Shown in pieces: positions 35,262 to 48,174 of a DNA stretch of 64,000 bases. Position numbers and translations under genes: made by a program. The notes below the pieces were generated by a model, which saw nothing but the letters and a program-made list of their open reading frames with translations, was not told the origin of the DNA and made no database searches. Positions within the stretch are counted from its first letter, which is position 1. Each line of letters starts with the position of its first letter. The DNA is taken from contig JAYKKM010000415.1 of assembly GCA_035772405.1 (NCBI GenBank), forward strand, positions 1,154,501 through 1,218,500, read 5' to 3'. Origin of the DNA: Chrysogorgia sp. JL179-B06. Lineage: Eukaryota; Cnidaria; Anthozoa; Scleralcyonacea; Chrysogorgiidae.

Positions 35262-36364
35262 CGAAAATTCTAAAATGACTACAGTAAGTCTTCTTCATAT
35301 ACTAATGAACTTGCAAAACCTTCAGATTTAGACATTGACGTGGTATCTATTTCGTGAATTGCGCAAATTTTACTCTGCGATTTGTTTTCCACAAGATCTG
35401 GTACGCCCTCTCGCAAGGACAACCTACCGATGATGCCGCGAGTTTCTGTAGAGGAGGCCGAATTGGAATAAGTATTCATGTTGGTAATAGTAGAATTTTC
35501 ATTAGAATTAGAATTAAATCCCTACACATGTAGTATTGCCCTTGAGGTCATCCGTAGGTATTCATGGTCCATACTTGTTGAGTTTGTTCTGGAACGCTGA
35601 CTCGATGTATAGCTCAAAAAGTGGTAATCCGTTTATGTCAAATGTATAATATATGCAGTAATAATTTCATGTCCTGATGAGGGCTCCAACGCCCAATCTC
35701 CGCCATTTCCTCACTTCTTGTTTGATCGTGTCAGCGTTCCAGTTGTATATAGGTTTTGTACCTGAGGTTTTCATGTCGGGAAACGTCGGAGATCGTCGCT
35801 CACCATTCTGCTTTTTTCAGTATCGGACAATGCATTGTCATTGCATTTTGTACCATACCGTACCGTACGGTGCTCGTACCAAACTGTGCTGTACCGTACA
35901 GTATGGTGCTCGTACCGAACTGTACAATCCTGGAAACTAACAGGCTATAAAACAGAAAAAAAAAAAAGAAAGTATTTCAACTCGTTAGCGTCTGGTCAAT
36001 TGGAACCGATTACCGGACCTCTTATTATTTTTCGAACGAGTTCCAGACCTATAGCCACTTCGAATATAAAAATAAATTGGGTAGGAGCATTATTTTAAAC
36101 TAAGGTTAAATTTCTATGGCTTTTTCAAGTTTAAAGTTTCAAGCCTGATGTCACAATTACCAGTGAACCAATCACGGTTTCTTTGAAACGACATTTCTCC
36201 CGATGATGATTGCCGATGGTGTGCCGATGGTGTGCCGACGACGATTGTTCCCACGCTATATTTCTGGACCATATTTTTATTATAATTGTTATTTAGCTGA
36301 TTTATATATTTATATCCCGTAGTTCTATATTTATATACCTTTAAAAATGTTGTGCTGAGTAGAC

Positions 36365-36800
36365 AGTGTAGAAATACAAATAAAATTCTCTAAAAGGTGT
36401 GAAATAGTGTGTAGGAGGTAGAACATTTCGAGAAAACGCCTCAGTGACACGAGTCACATGAGTGACTGTAGCCTGCGTCACTCTCCTCAGCAGAGGCTTC
36501 CTGCGCTTTTTTTAGAGTTCGGGCAAATAGTTTGGGCAGCACGGGCTGGGAGGGCGCGTGGGCTATTCGCTTGTATTGGGCTCACAGGGTGTTTTGGGGA
36601 CGCCCCGCGCGCCCTCACAGCCCCTGCTGCCCAAACTATTTTCCCTAAAAAAGCGCAAGAAGCCTCTGCGGAGGAGAGTGAGCCTGCGTGGCAGGCGTTA
36701 CGTTTGGGGGCGGGTGGAAAATGGAGAGAGTGACTGTAATGAAGGGTCTTCACTCAAAACGTTATACCTCCTAGATACTGTTTGGGTAGTACACCGACCT
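36365..36800. mobile_element. GC-rich palindrome nested in Penelope-like ends
   Basis: Inner arms (about 36471-36560 and 36590-36690) pair: gcctgcgtcactctcctc, gcagaggcttcctgcgctt, aaatagtttgggcagca and their complements. They are strikingly GC-rich against the local background. Outside them, gtaggaggtagaacatttcg at 36412 and the inverted cgttatacctcctagatact at 36762 form a second, more diverged inverted pair of the Penelope-like end block. Confidence 0.6.
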
Positions 36801-36956
36801 TTTAGAGTTATCGTTTTGTATTTATATATACCGTAGTTAACCCTGTAGTATTTCTATATTATTCGATATAGACACTTCTTTTGCTTCAATGTGCATAAAT
36901 AACGGCTTGATATCGAGGTTGGGCGACTAAGATCATACTAAAACTAAAGGTGGATA

Positions 36957-37120
36957 TAATAATAATAATAGTAATAATAATAATATTAATAATAATAATA
37001 TTAATAATAATAATATTAATAATAATAGTAATATTAATAACAATAATAATACTAATAATAATAATACTAATAATAATACTAATAATAGTAATAGTAATAA
37101 TAATAATACTTTATTTGACC
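36957..37120 (+). repeat. AAT microsatellite
   Basis: Imperfect (AAT)n with AGT and ATT interruptions over 160 bp, continuing more loosely at 37180-37235. The leucine-rich and tyrosine-rich frames on the minus strand are artefacts of this repeat. Confidence 0.95.
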
Positions 37121-37232
37121 TAGAATCCAAGCAAAACTATAAACTTGCTTAGTTTACAAATACTAGGTATATAAATATAAATATAGAAATAATAGAAATA
37201 ATCATAATAGTAATAATAGTAATAATAATAGT

Positions 37233-37480
37233 AATTAGAGGTGTGATGTTGATCGTCCAGGTTGTTGTAGTCTTGAGAAAGACTATTGTTGGTGACTGGC
37301 GTTTCTACAGCCTCAGCGGCGGTCATATTCAGAGTCAAGTAAAGCGTGTTTGTCAACACACTTTACTTGACTTTGACTCTGAAGATGACTGCCTGCACTG
37401 AGGCCGTCGAAACGTCAGTCACCAACAATAATCTTTCTCAAGACAACAACAACCTGGACGATCAACATCACACTTCTAAT
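37233..37480. repeat. Long palindrome with hammerhead-like motif
   Basis: Two arms of about 110 bp (gttgatcgtccaggttgttg and complement) flank a short centre with a second small inverted pair (tttacttgac). The right arm, plus strand 37379-37418, reads CTGAAGATGA, then a hairpin (GAC.GCCT with AGGC.GTC), then GAAAC and GTC. This resembles a hammerhead core with a two-base insertion. The left arm's copy is mutated. A second copy of the whole palindrome is at 51985-52178. Confidence 0.6.
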
Positions 37481-38027
37481 GATACTCCTAGGTTGTGCTA
37501 CTCTGCTCTCTACAAACCATACCGGATAGAAAATTACTTGACCACGGCTAGTCCGACGCTCTCCGAATGAGCTATACAAGGTCGAGTTAGGAGCAATATA
37601 TATCATATGAAAGATATGAAATATGAGATATGAAAGAGTTCTCATTGTCAACCTCGACTTGGCGCCATTATTTCATGGACATTGAAGGAAATTAAGAAAG
37701 TGTTTCTTATTGGTATTGTGCATGGTGAAAAGAAAAATAATAGAAAATATCGTCTGCAAAATATCTGGCAAACACAATGGTTTGCTAAATTATTTAGCCC
37801 CCTGGCGCAGGACGCTATCGAGAGTTTAAAAATATGTTTTTTACGATGGATTGAAGTTATTCCTATGAAAACTAGATTGTTAGTTATACAGTACCTGGCG
37901 TAGATAAGGACTGGAAAATTGGAGAGATGTCATGTTTTTTATCGCGTAGTGAATGGTGTGCTTGTAAAAATATTCTGTTGAGTTTCTCCACTTGTAACGG
38001 TGCATGGCTTTGTCCTCTGTTGCGCTT

Positions 38028-39056
38028 TAAGGTGAGGTGAGACGAACAACAAATATCTCCAACTTGTTTCGCCACATTGTTACATTTCGCCACATTGTTA
38101 CATTTCGCCACATTGTTACATTTCGCTACATTGTTGCATTTCGCCACATTGTTACATTTCGCCACATTGTTGTTACATTTCGCCACATTGTTACATTTCG
38201 CCACATTGTTACATTTCGCCACATTGTTGCATTTCGCCACATTGTTACATTTCGCCACATTGTTGCATTTCGCCACATTGTTACATTTCGCCACATTGTT
38301 ACATTTCGCCACATTGTTACATTTCGCCACATTGTTACATTTCGCCACATTGTTGCATTTCGCCACATTGTTACATTTCGCCACATTGTTGCATTTCGCC
38401 ACATTGTTACATTTCGCCACATTGTTGCATTTCGCCACATTGTTACATTTCGCCACATTGTTACATTTCGCCACATTGTTGCATTTCGCCACATTGTTAC
38501 ATTTCGCCACATTGTTACATTTCGCCACATTGTTGCATTTCGCCACATTGTTACATTTCGCCACATTGTTGCATTTCGCCACATTGTTACATTTCGCCAC
38601 ATTGTTACATTTCGCCACATTGTTGCATTTCGCCACATTGTTACATTTCGCCACATTGTTACATTTCGCCACATTGTTACATTTCGCCACATTGTTACAT
38701 TTCGCCACATTGTTGCATTTCGCCACATTGTTACATTTCGCCACATTGTTGCATTTCGCCACATTGTTACATTTCGCCACATTGTTACATTTCGCCACAT
38801 TGTTACATTTCGCCACATTGTTGCATTTCGCCACATTGTTACATTTCGCCACATTGTTGCATTTCGCCACATTGTTACATTTCGCCACATTGTTACATTT
38901 CGCCACATTGTTGCATTTCGCCACATTGTTACATTTCGCCACATTGTTACATTTCGCCACATTGTTACATTTCGCGCAACAAGTTTCAGTGTTGCAATTT
39001 TCGGTCAAATGTTACTGCAATAAAAATTAGTTGTTGCTTGTCTCACTTCACCTTTA
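38028..39056. mobile_element. MITE-like element filled by a minisatellite
   Basis: The left end, aaggtgaggtgagacgaaca, and the right end, tgtctcacttcacctt, are inverted repeats with two mismatches; the left edge has TTTAAGG and the right CCTTTAG. Just inside, aacttgtttcgcc on the left and gcgcaacaagttt on the right are also inverted. Between them is an 18-bp tandem array. The shape is that of a small non-autonomous element whose centre has expanded from its own sequence. Confidence 0.65.
38072..38975. repeat. 18-bp minisatellite, about 50 copies
   Basis: The unit catttcgccacattgtta alternates with a variant ending gttg. I count 50 units; about 16 carry the G variant and no two G variants are adjacent. 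Because 18 is a multiple of three and the unit lacks stop codons in four frames, four long open frames of 278-374 codons appear. They have no complex sequence and start and stop by chance; I do not call them genes. Confidence 0.95.
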
Positions 39057-39395
39057 GTTGGACAAGTGTTTTTGTTGTAGAAGTATATACTGTTCTCAAT
39101 GTCAGGTTGAAATAACTAGTGATTCATGAAAATAAAAAAAATTCTATTGAATACTCATTAAAATAAAAACTAAAAAACGATATATTTGTCAAATTTTGTT
39201 CGAGGGAGGGTGGCTAAGAGGGAAAGGCCGAAAAGAAAATGGAGAAAGCTATAGGAAGATAGAGAAAAAACAGAACAATGAAAACAAACTACATCCATAG
39301 ACACATCAAGTACCATTTATGTGCGTAGAATCGTACTGAGAGACAGACTCGTTTCTACAAAACTACAACCACTTTCCCACTGACACGAGTATCTT

Positions 39396-39776
39396 GACCT
39401 ACTGTTCTTCTTTAAAGCTATCAATGGCATTGTACCTTATTTCAAGCGATATCGTACCCGAACGTCTTGTTCCCTTAAGTCTTACTAGATCCTCCGCAAA
39501 TGTCAATACAATATCTCATTCCGTCAACGTAAATGTAAAACAACTACTTTCAATCGCTCATTTCTTATTAGAACTACTAGGACTTGGAACTCTCTCCCTG
39601 AACACTTAAGGCTAGATCATTTAAACTTTAAAAAATGTAATAAGTCACTATTAGACTATTATAATAATGCTCTATTATCCTGTTATAATGTTGACGATCC
39701 TCGAACTTGGAAAACTGTCTGCCTAAAGTGCAACACATCGCGAAGCCTCACTGAACCCATAACTTGCTGTTATTAG
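39396..39776 (+). pseudogene. LINE ORF2 C-terminal remnant, frame broken
   Basis: It starts with DLLFFFKAINGIVPYF, shifts frame twice near 39485-39535, then reads SFLIRTTRTWNSLPEHLRL and finally DDPRTWKTVCLKCNTSRSL with a Cys-Cys end and a stop at 39774. It matches the layout of the 4300-4688 copy. The upstream reverse transcriptase core is absent. Confidence 0.75.
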
Positions 39777-39959
39777 TTATTATTTTATTTTTGTAAGGGA
39801 AGGAGAAGAAACGTAAGCGCAAGTGAAATTTTTTGAGGGAGTCGCCTTTTCTTTCATTTACCCAATTGTTCAACAGTTTTACTTTTTCATTCATTTTACT
39901 AGTCTTAAAAAAACTATCCCCAATTATCCATCATTATCCCAGTATATCCATTGATCACA

Positions 39960-40084
39960 CGCGGACGTACTTTCGGCGGGAAGAATTTCCTATTCGAACC
40001 GTCGCAGCCATGTTGGATAAAAGACAGCTTACCACTAAATCCTTATCGCAGACGGCTTTAAAGACTAGTATTCGCCCTAAATAG
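39960..40084 (+). other. Possible 5' untranslated first exon of RAD21
   Basis: The stretch around ggcgggaagaatttcc is less AT-rich and ends at a perfect donor (aatag|gtaagt) after 40084. The next acceptor on this strand that leads to a real gene is 42820, just before the RAD21 start codon. A non-coding first exon is common in RAD21 genes. This is inference only; a short open frame crosses it. Confidence 0.25.
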
Positions 40085-42409
40085 GTAAGTAAAAGTGTCT
40101 TCTTGTTTTTGGTTACATATTATTTGACATATATCGTTGAATTAGTGTTTAATTTCGTTAATAAAAGCCAACAAGTACAACAATGTCCAGCCAGTGCTTT
40201 CGGCCTTGCTGTGAATAAACTTCCTTGTAAAACGTTAAAAGAGTACCTTCGGCTGCTTAAAAATGAATAAGAACTGAGGAAAACAATTTTAGTTAGTTAT
40301 TTTTACGAAAAACGAATGGTTTGGCATCTTAATGCATTAAAATTCGTCAATTTATGCTCGGCGTCTTCGAAGACCAAGCCTTGACGGCTTTAATGGCATT
40401 ATTTGTTTGAAGTTTATGATTTTCAAATTAGCCGGGCTCTTGGCGCGTACAGCCTTCGTTCTCCTCACGGAAATAAGCTTCTATGTTATTTTTAGCGTTA
40501 AGTAGTTCTCTCGCAACCCGAGTCGTCTTCAATGATATTTTGGTTTGTTATTTTCATTGTCAAGTACGGTTGGAGAGGACAAAACAATGAACTTTTCGAG
40601 CTTAGCAAAGGAGGCCGCGCTATCCGCATAGGAAATGTAAACAATCCCAACCGCAGCCATTCGTACTAATAATTTTAGCTATAGTTAACAGAAAGACAGA
40701 CCAGTTTTAGCGAAGAACAATATAAAAATAGTTTATTTATGAAGAGATATTTGGTAGTGTACTGAATAAAAGTTGTATTTCACAACAATGGATTATTAAT
40801 TCTTCCCTGTTTAAACCTCCCCTTTCAAGGATTTGCTATGATATCAAGTGGATAGCATCCCTGATAGCATTCACAGTGTCACTTATATAAAACTTTTGAT
40901 ACTTTTAGATTTTGCTACTTCTTGATTTTGCTACTTCTTGACTATGTCAAGCCTGAAAAATTATACTATTATTTATTACATGGAAGAATATTTGACCAAG
41001 GAACAAAAGCACTTGTAGAACCTATAATAATTAAAACCAGGAACTGAGTGTCATTTTATGTTTTATTCCCATGTTTATATACTGTGATCTACACACCAAG
41101 GGATTTTGTGAAACTTGACAAAAGCGTAATGAACATAGAAGTCGTCATATGCAAGTGTTTTTAGCTTTTTGAAAGTCTCGATGGAATTACACAAATGATT
41201 GGTTAATTTGTGGTTCAGAATTTGCTGTAAAAACCAAAGGCAAATACTTTTCCACATAAAAAACATTTTATATTTATTTTATAAAATATTTAGAGTTTCT
41301 CGCTGGCTGAAGTATGAATGAAACGAGAAACAGATTTCTCATGCTGCGGAGCTTGGGGAGAGGTGCTATGCCCTTATAGACATGTGCCTCAGTGTGAGAT
41401 AGCATCTTTTTGCTGCCAGTGTGGTAGTTGATAGCCCACCCATGGCTAGGAACAAGGGGTGCTATGTTATGTATTACAGTAGCATTGATGTATTTAATAT
41501 TTTGTTAGAAATATGTTAATGAAGGCAGTGCTGCACTTGCGGCAGCAGACTTACACGGCAACCCAGCATGAGAATAAGCAGACATTAAAATTTATTGAAG
41601 TTGTTAGAGACCATAAAGTGACAGAAAAAATCATCGACACATGCCATGCACATGAATTTACAATAGTTACCATGGCAACAATAATTGTGCTACAGTAATT
41701 TTCATTATTTGAAAAAACAACTTAACAGGTGTTACATGATAGCGACTTTTTATGAAGTATGATCAAATGCCAGTTTCTTAGGCAAATTATAGTTTCTCGC
41801 TGGCTGAAGAATGAAAGAAGTGAGAAACAGGTTTCTCGCACTAGGGGGACAGTTAGCATAATTTGTCTTTTGCCGCCTAAAGACAGTAGTGACCCTCCCA
41901 CCACACCCATGTAGTATAGTAGGTTATGTGAAAGTTGATATTAGAAAACTGTAGTAGGTTACATGTTATTGTTCAATAATGGCACTGCTACTTGTGGTGG
42001 CAGACGAACCGGCGGCAACCTAGTGTGAGAACCCTTCGGCCTTCTTCCCCAAATCTGTTTTTACAACCTGCTCCCATGTCTTCCAACCTGCTCCCATGTC
42101 TTCCAACCTTCCAGGCACATCAAGTCAAAGATCTTTTGTTTCAGAAATGTTAAAAAATTTGATGATATCAAGGGGATTAGGAATAACATAGTATGGAAAA
42201 ACATATTTTTCTGTTAGGTGATCCTCTATTAGTATATTGAAAAAGGCGGGAAAATTCAATACTCATAATACGCTTATCTAAACACTGCTATGTCCAATTA
42301 AAGCTTGTAAGAAGCAACTTGTTTTATAAGGAAATTTATTTTAGTTTATACTTTTATACTTCTCATAGTGACCATTGTTATTTTTAAAAGGAGAACCTGA
42401 TACTTATCA

Positions 42410-42645
42410 GGGGTCGGTTTTACGAAGGCCTGATAGCGCAGTATCCACTGGATAGCGTTTTTTTCTACCTTCGTAAAAATGGCCGAAGAGCTGTGAAACT
42501 ATGAATCTGGAGCCCACAATAGATTTTAAAAACTTCAGTTTATAAATACCAAATCCTAATCTAATCTCATAACATTCAAAGGTCAATTTTACGAAGGTTT
42601 AAAAAATCGCTATCCAGTGGATGGCCTTCGTACAACCGTCCCCTG
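42410..42645. mobile_element. Short inverted-repeat element upstream of RAD21
   Basis: ggtttt-acgaaggcctgatagcg with atccactggatagcg at the left and cgctatccagtggat with ccttcgtacaaccgt at the right are inverted. Size and lack of coding suggest a MITE. Confidence 0.5.
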
Positions 42646-42860
42646 GTGATCAAGATATATTTGTTGTTACTGACACTGATATATGTCAGTTTATCTTTAG
42701 CAATCTTTTCATTTATTCTCTCATCACCTATATATTTGGTTAATCATTAATATTATTAGAATAATTTAAGTAGTGATTACCCTTGGGGCATAAGGGGTTA
42801 ACTGTTTGTTTCTTCCATAGATTACAAGCTGTTGGAAACCCATTGTTGCCAGTGTAAAAG

Positions 42861-45184
42861 ATGTTTTATGCTAATTTCATCCTATCCAAAAAAGGCCCTT
42901 TGGCTCGAGTATGGCTTGCAGCTCACTGGGAAAAGAAACTAAGCAAAACCCATGTATTTGAAACTGATGTAGAATCATCTGTTGAAAGTATCATGTCTCC
43001 CAAAGTGAAGATGGCTTTGAGAACCTCGGGGCATTTGCTTCTTGGTGTCGTCAGGATCTACTCGAGAAAGGCAAAGTATTTACTTGCTGACTGTACTGAA
43101 GCTTTTGTTAAGATTAAATTGGCTTTCCGACCAGGTGTTGTGGACTTACCTGAAGATGGCAGAGAGGCTGCCATGTCGGCAGTGACCTTGCCTGAAGTGT
43201 TTACTGATTTTGATATGCCATTAAAGTAAGTTGTCCTAATTATAAAAGGAAAACAATATATAATAACTGCTTATTGTTGCAAGTACTGCCACTGGTAGGT
43301 TTAAACCATGCTCTGCAAACATACTTGTTGCTAGTGTACTTCAAGGTAGCTTAGGGAAACTGGAGAGATGTGAGCGGAGTGATTTGTGGGTTTAATTTGA
43401 GGAATGAAATTTTCAAAAGTGGGAAAGAAGATCATGCAATAAAGAAAGACAAGACTTGATGAGACAGCAAGGAAGACTTTTACATTGTGTATTTTATATA
43501 GTGATTTTGATATCCAAGTTCAGTTTAATCTGAACCAAAGCAGAGCAGAAGAAATCACACTAAAAGAAGACTTTATTGTAATGAATGCCTTTGGAGATGA
43601 AGGATTTGGTGATATTCCATTTGGAGTAATTGACGAAAGAGAAGTGCTTCGAGCTGGATCTGCTCTTGATGACTCCACATTTGTGCATTCTAAAGATGCT
43701 TCAAAGCTGCTTTTGGACGAGTCTAATGGAAATGATCCTTCAAAGACATTAGAAAGATCTAAGCTAGGTAAATCAACTAAAAGTAATCCTCTAGTATTTA
43801 TGACAAACTTTCTATAAAATCTGTATTTAATCCTTTTATTTTGTAGTTTTCATTTATTCATTGAACTGCTCTATTTTTAAGCCTTAGAACTAGATGAGCA
43901 TATCCGTGATGATGGTTTTGGTGGGTTAGCTAATGATATACTTGGTGGGGATGGGTTTGGTGATGAGTTTGGTGAAGGAGTTCTCCCACCGTTGGAAGAT
44001 CTTCCTACATTATCTGCTTTGGATGTGACTCTGGAACCACTGCAAGAAGTTGCAGTGGAAATAAATGGTGACAAAATGGAGATAGATGAAAAGACCGTAG
44101 AAGAGAATGATGAAGTGGAAGGTAAAATAAATGTGCCATACTCAAGGAGATAATTCACTACTCGCATCAATTGTGTTCCCCTTGAGTATAAAATATCCCC
44201 AGTGGTCCAGTTAATCCCTTTTTCTTATTTGAAGCTCCTGGTGTTGGTGATGATACCACCATTGTTCAAAATGATGCTGAAGCTTTTGTCTTGGAGCCAG
44301 TTGAAATCCTTCACAAAGAAAAACGAAGTAAGAGGAAAAGAAAATTGATTGTGGATGAAGAAAAAATTCTGGCCAGCAACACAATTTGTAACCAACTAGC
44401 TCACACAGAAGATATTGTAAAACCAGCTACCTTAGCTCCACCCACCAAGATCAGAATGAGACTAAAGGAGACTTCGACCAATGAGAAACTGTTCAACCTG
44501 CCAACAATGGATAACATGGCTCCTACAATTCGAAATATCCTTATACAGAACTTAACATCAAAAATTACCCATGATCAAGATGTGGATGAAACTGCAGAGA
44601 AAATGGAACTTGATGATATAGAAAGTCCACGAGAGGCAGATCAAGACGTTGTGGAAGAACAGATTAGGAGTCCCAGGTCCCCTCGTAAAAGAAAATCTGC
44701 ACCATCAACTGAGGTTGGTGATCAAACTGCTCCTGAAGGGCCCTCGTTCGAAGCTGAAAGGCCCTCGTTCGAAGCAGAAAGGCCCATAGAAGAGGAAAAT
44801 GAAATCAACCTTGAACATTATGAAGGTGTTGGTGAGTTTATACCTGAAGAAGAGAACCAGGTAGAGACAGAGTTAAATGATGAGCCTGAAATACCTGAAT
44901 CTCAGATGACTGATGAACAGGCAACTGGAGAGAAGGACGAAGAGTTTCAAGAGAGACGCTGGACCAAGAGGACCCAGCAACTCATGCACACTTTAAAACG
45001 AGAACTTAAATCAAAGGATACAGTTCCTTTGGACAGCCTTGCAAAAGAAGGAAACCGGAAACAAGTGGCTTGTAAATTTTACAGCTGCTTGCTGCTGAAG
45101 AGAGATAATGAAATAGAGTTACAACAGAAGAATGCCTTTGAAGAGATCTTGGTTTCAAAGGGTCCTTGTTTCTACACATCATGA
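42861..45184 (+). CDS. RAD21: RAD21 cohesin kleisin subunit
   Basis: Coding exons 42861-43225, 43502-43767, 43882-44121 and 44235-45184 join in phase (phases 2, 1, 1) to 606 aa; human RAD21 has 631. A 5' UTR exon segment begins after the acceptor at 42820. The N-terminal SMC3-binding domain is highly conserved: [32 protein letters not shown] and [10 protein letters not shown]. Next comes [24 protein letters not shown] block aligns with the vertebrate separase site region ending in Exx[13 protein letters not shown] follows in the middle, then an acidic region with a small EAERPSF repeat. The C-terminal winged helix that binds SMC1 has [14 protein letters not shown] and [19 protein letters not shown]21 closes the cohesin ring for sister-chromatid cohesion and chromatin looping, and is cut by separase at anaphase. 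Confidence 0.95.
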
Positions 45185-48174
45185 AAGAAAAATAGTTTTA
45201 AAAAAAAATGACAGCTTGCACATTACTATTCCAGGTTTTTTCGCTGTTTGTGCTGGTTTTTCCAATAGCAATTTTTGGGAAGTTTCAAGATCGAGGCAAT
45301 GTACTTTTCTTTTTAACTTGTATAAAATTATTGTTTTGGATCCTGAAGATTCTTTATAATTTAATGTTTAAAGTTTTAGTCTAGGCCTTGCTTAGGTCAT
45401 AATTTAAAAAAAGATGAGTCTTTTTACCTTTTACTTGTAGGGGTTTAAATTTATAATAATTTTTTATCATGTTAATAATAGTTCATACCAGAATAAGTGC
45501 CTCTCTCATTGTAAATTATTAATTGACATTTTTGCTGTAAAAATAACAAATGTTTGTTTGTTTATTCTGACAGTCTGTTGATGATTCGTTCTGATTATCC
45601 ATGCGGTATATGGCTTTCATTAAAATGTCATAATTTCTTATGTGTAAATATATTGAATTAAAATCTTAATTGATCAAACCACGTTTTTTCCTTTTTGTCA
45701 CCACCCCTTCCCCCCAACAACCCTTCCCCCCAACAACCCTGTCTCTTCCTTAAATTAACTATTATCCTTAATTTACGAATCGCTCTGAATTAAGGATAAT
45801 CTAATGTTAGAACCCAACACAACAAAGATCTAACCCCAAGGCAAGCCATGGGGTGCTAGATTAATAGACTAGTGTGACACACTAAGCATGTGGGATAGTT
45901 ATTGATTGTTATACGCATGCGCGACTCTCACGATCGCCACTAAATTAACCATTATCTTTAATTTAGAGCGATTTGTAACTTAAGATAATGGGTATTTTAA
46001 GGCAGAGATTGTGTTGCCCCCAAAGTAGGAAAGTAACAGACTAGTTCTTAGTCCTCTTCTCACTTTTCGAATTTGGTGACGACACAGACAACCGCGCGGA
46101 TACCAACGAAAAGAGGCCTGGGAACCAGGCTGGGAAAGTAATACCCAAGGGATATACCCACGGGATTAATTAGTCCGCGTCTTTTCATCTCGAAAATGGC
46201 GTCTCAATAGCAACTTGTCAAAACATTGTGTCCCTTTAAAGCTAATTAATTGATTTTGATTGAAACTACTGAACGCTTCAGCTGCAAAGTTATTTGGTGA
46301 CTTGTATAAACAAAAGATTTTTTAAGGTAAGTTTGAATTGAGATATTTGATCATTCCATTTCGCCACGCGGTAAACACGTATTTATAAACAAAGTTACAA
46401 TTGACAATACTTACTATTATAGTGACACGATGATTAACACGATCGCTTTTGAAATTGTAGTTAAAAGGAACACTTTTGATACAGATAAGTTGGATATGTC
46501 GATGGTGTAGTGTTCCCAAGCCTAATCTAGAAATCGAAAACTTACGAAAAGGGAAGGCGTATTGCTGAAAAAGTGTTCAGAGGACTGCATGTAGTGTAGC
46601 TGGAGGTCTGAAGTTTTAAGCAAAGGTCCTTCGTCAGTAGGTAGCCTGTGTACAGACGACTGTGTTTTTTAAGTTTCCACCATATAAAATGATGAATAGC
46701 ATCATTTGACAAAACAGAGATGAAATGATAATTACTCTAGTCTAAGGGGAACTTGGAGTAAACAATCTGAGCAGTCAAGCTGGTTTTTATTTCATTTAAC
46801 CTTTCACTCTCTGACGAAGGTCCTTTAAAAGTATTAATACATATCATAATTAGGTAGATGTATGTCCAATTAAACTAAAGTGTCTGAAACGAAAAATGAT
46901 TTTCTGGTTTTTTTTGTTAGGCATCAGGGGCGGATCCAGAGGGATGCAACTGCTGCTCAAGCAGCAGTCAGATTTTTGCCTAGATCTGCCCCTGGGCATG
47001 TTAATTAAAACACACTTCATGCTTATTATTTTCTGAAAAATATGACATTTTTAAGCCTCAAAATAGGATATGTACTTACAGTAATAATATGTTGCCCTGA
47101 AGAGCAAGTACATTGTCATAGTCACCAGCGATTAAAGAAATACCTAATTGTTTCCGTGTTTGGATGGCCTGATCCAAACACGCGGGATGTTGCGAGACTT
47201 GAGAAAAGCATAAAGAAACACGAGCCGCTAGGCGAGTGTTTTTAGCTTTTCGAAAGACGAGCAACATCCCAAGTGTTTGGATAAGGCCATCCAAACACTG
47301 GAAAACCATTAGGTATTTCTTTTATAAAATAATACGAATGAACAAGCAACACAAACTTGAGTAAACTTTTGGCGGGAAATTTCCGTGTTTGGATGGCCTG
47401 ATCCAAACACGGGTATTGAGCAATTACCTGTTATTTTATAATAGCATACCTGTTATTTTATAAGAAAGGTTACTAAACCCCAAATCAAATAAATCCTAAC
47501 CCAAACTAAACCCCAAGGGATGATCCCAACCCCCACCCCATTTAATCCCAACATGCCACCTCTGACTACCCACCCCATCCTGACCAAACTTGTAGACTAA
47601 TGTAGCACATAAAACTTATGGGATGCATAGAACACAAACATTAAGACTATATGTATTTGCTCATCATGGTGATATAATTATTTGCTTGTTAGGGCAATGT
47701 ATGGCCCATCCACTATAAGTCCATTTGCAAAATCAACCAATTTATTTAAAAAAATCTGTCACTGAGACTGGGTCCGAATTTATTTTGAAAATCTACTGAT
47801 GATAATATATGTGAAGGGGTTTGATAAATAGAGTAAAAGAAAGCATATTTTAAATAAAATGTCGAGATTTGGCAACTAGTAGTGTTGTTGGGAAACAGCA
47901 GCAATGCAATTTCAGCCATTTTGCCACTACAGTACAACACCTTGGCATCACACCAACGAGTTTAGCTCTGTATTTAAGTGACCACTTTTTGGCTGAAATG
48001 TTTTATAGCCTATTTTGGTGGCATAACGTTTTTAAGAATTTTTTCTGTTCAATAATAATAAATGCATACTGAACATTTAAAAAATACAAAAAAATTCAGT
48101 TTTTGTTAAAAAACGTTTTGGTTTTGCTTTAAAGAAAACATCTTAGTGCTTTTTATTTTACTCTTTAGAAAAGA
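45185..48174. other. Spacer between the two RAD21 genes
   Basis: It holds 45755-46005 (inverted ttaaattaac-attatcctta and its complement), 46553-46650 (Penelope-like end block), 46929-46996 (short palindrome caggggcggatcc / agatctgcccctg, hAT-like), and 47153-47305 (foldback with gtgtttggatggcctgatcc; a partial copy follows at 47383-47412). A donor-like ttaag|gtaagt at 46326 could end a 5' untranslated exon of the second gene. Nothing else is supported. Confidence 0.55.

Larger units (their letters stand above)
33901..42820. other. Long intergenic repeat region
   Basis: This 8.9 kb has no supportable gene apart from a possible 5' untranslated exon of RAD21 near 40000. It includes foldback elements, a TTAA MITE, a GC-rich palindrome, microsatellites, the 18-bp array and a LINE tail, listed separately. 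35850-35920 holds two copies of a gtgctcgtaccaaactgt-type unit of about 40 bp. 41287-41345 and 41793-41850 are two copies of a tttctcgctggctgaag repeat. 40085-41270 is AT-rich with nothing recognisable. Confidence 0.6.

Noticed and set aside
37346..37570. Small protein frame with MTACTEAVETSVTNNN
   Set aside because: It lies on the palindromic Penelope-like repeat and is mirrored on the opposite strand; it is not an independent gene.
38072..38975. CRISPR-like array
   Set aside because: Units are directly adjacent with no unique spacers, and the genome is eukaryotic. It is a minisatellite.
37884..39023. Four long open frames of 278-374 codons over the 18-bp array
   Set aside because: They are a by-product of a stop-free 18-bp unit, have no complex sequence, and appear on both strands at once.
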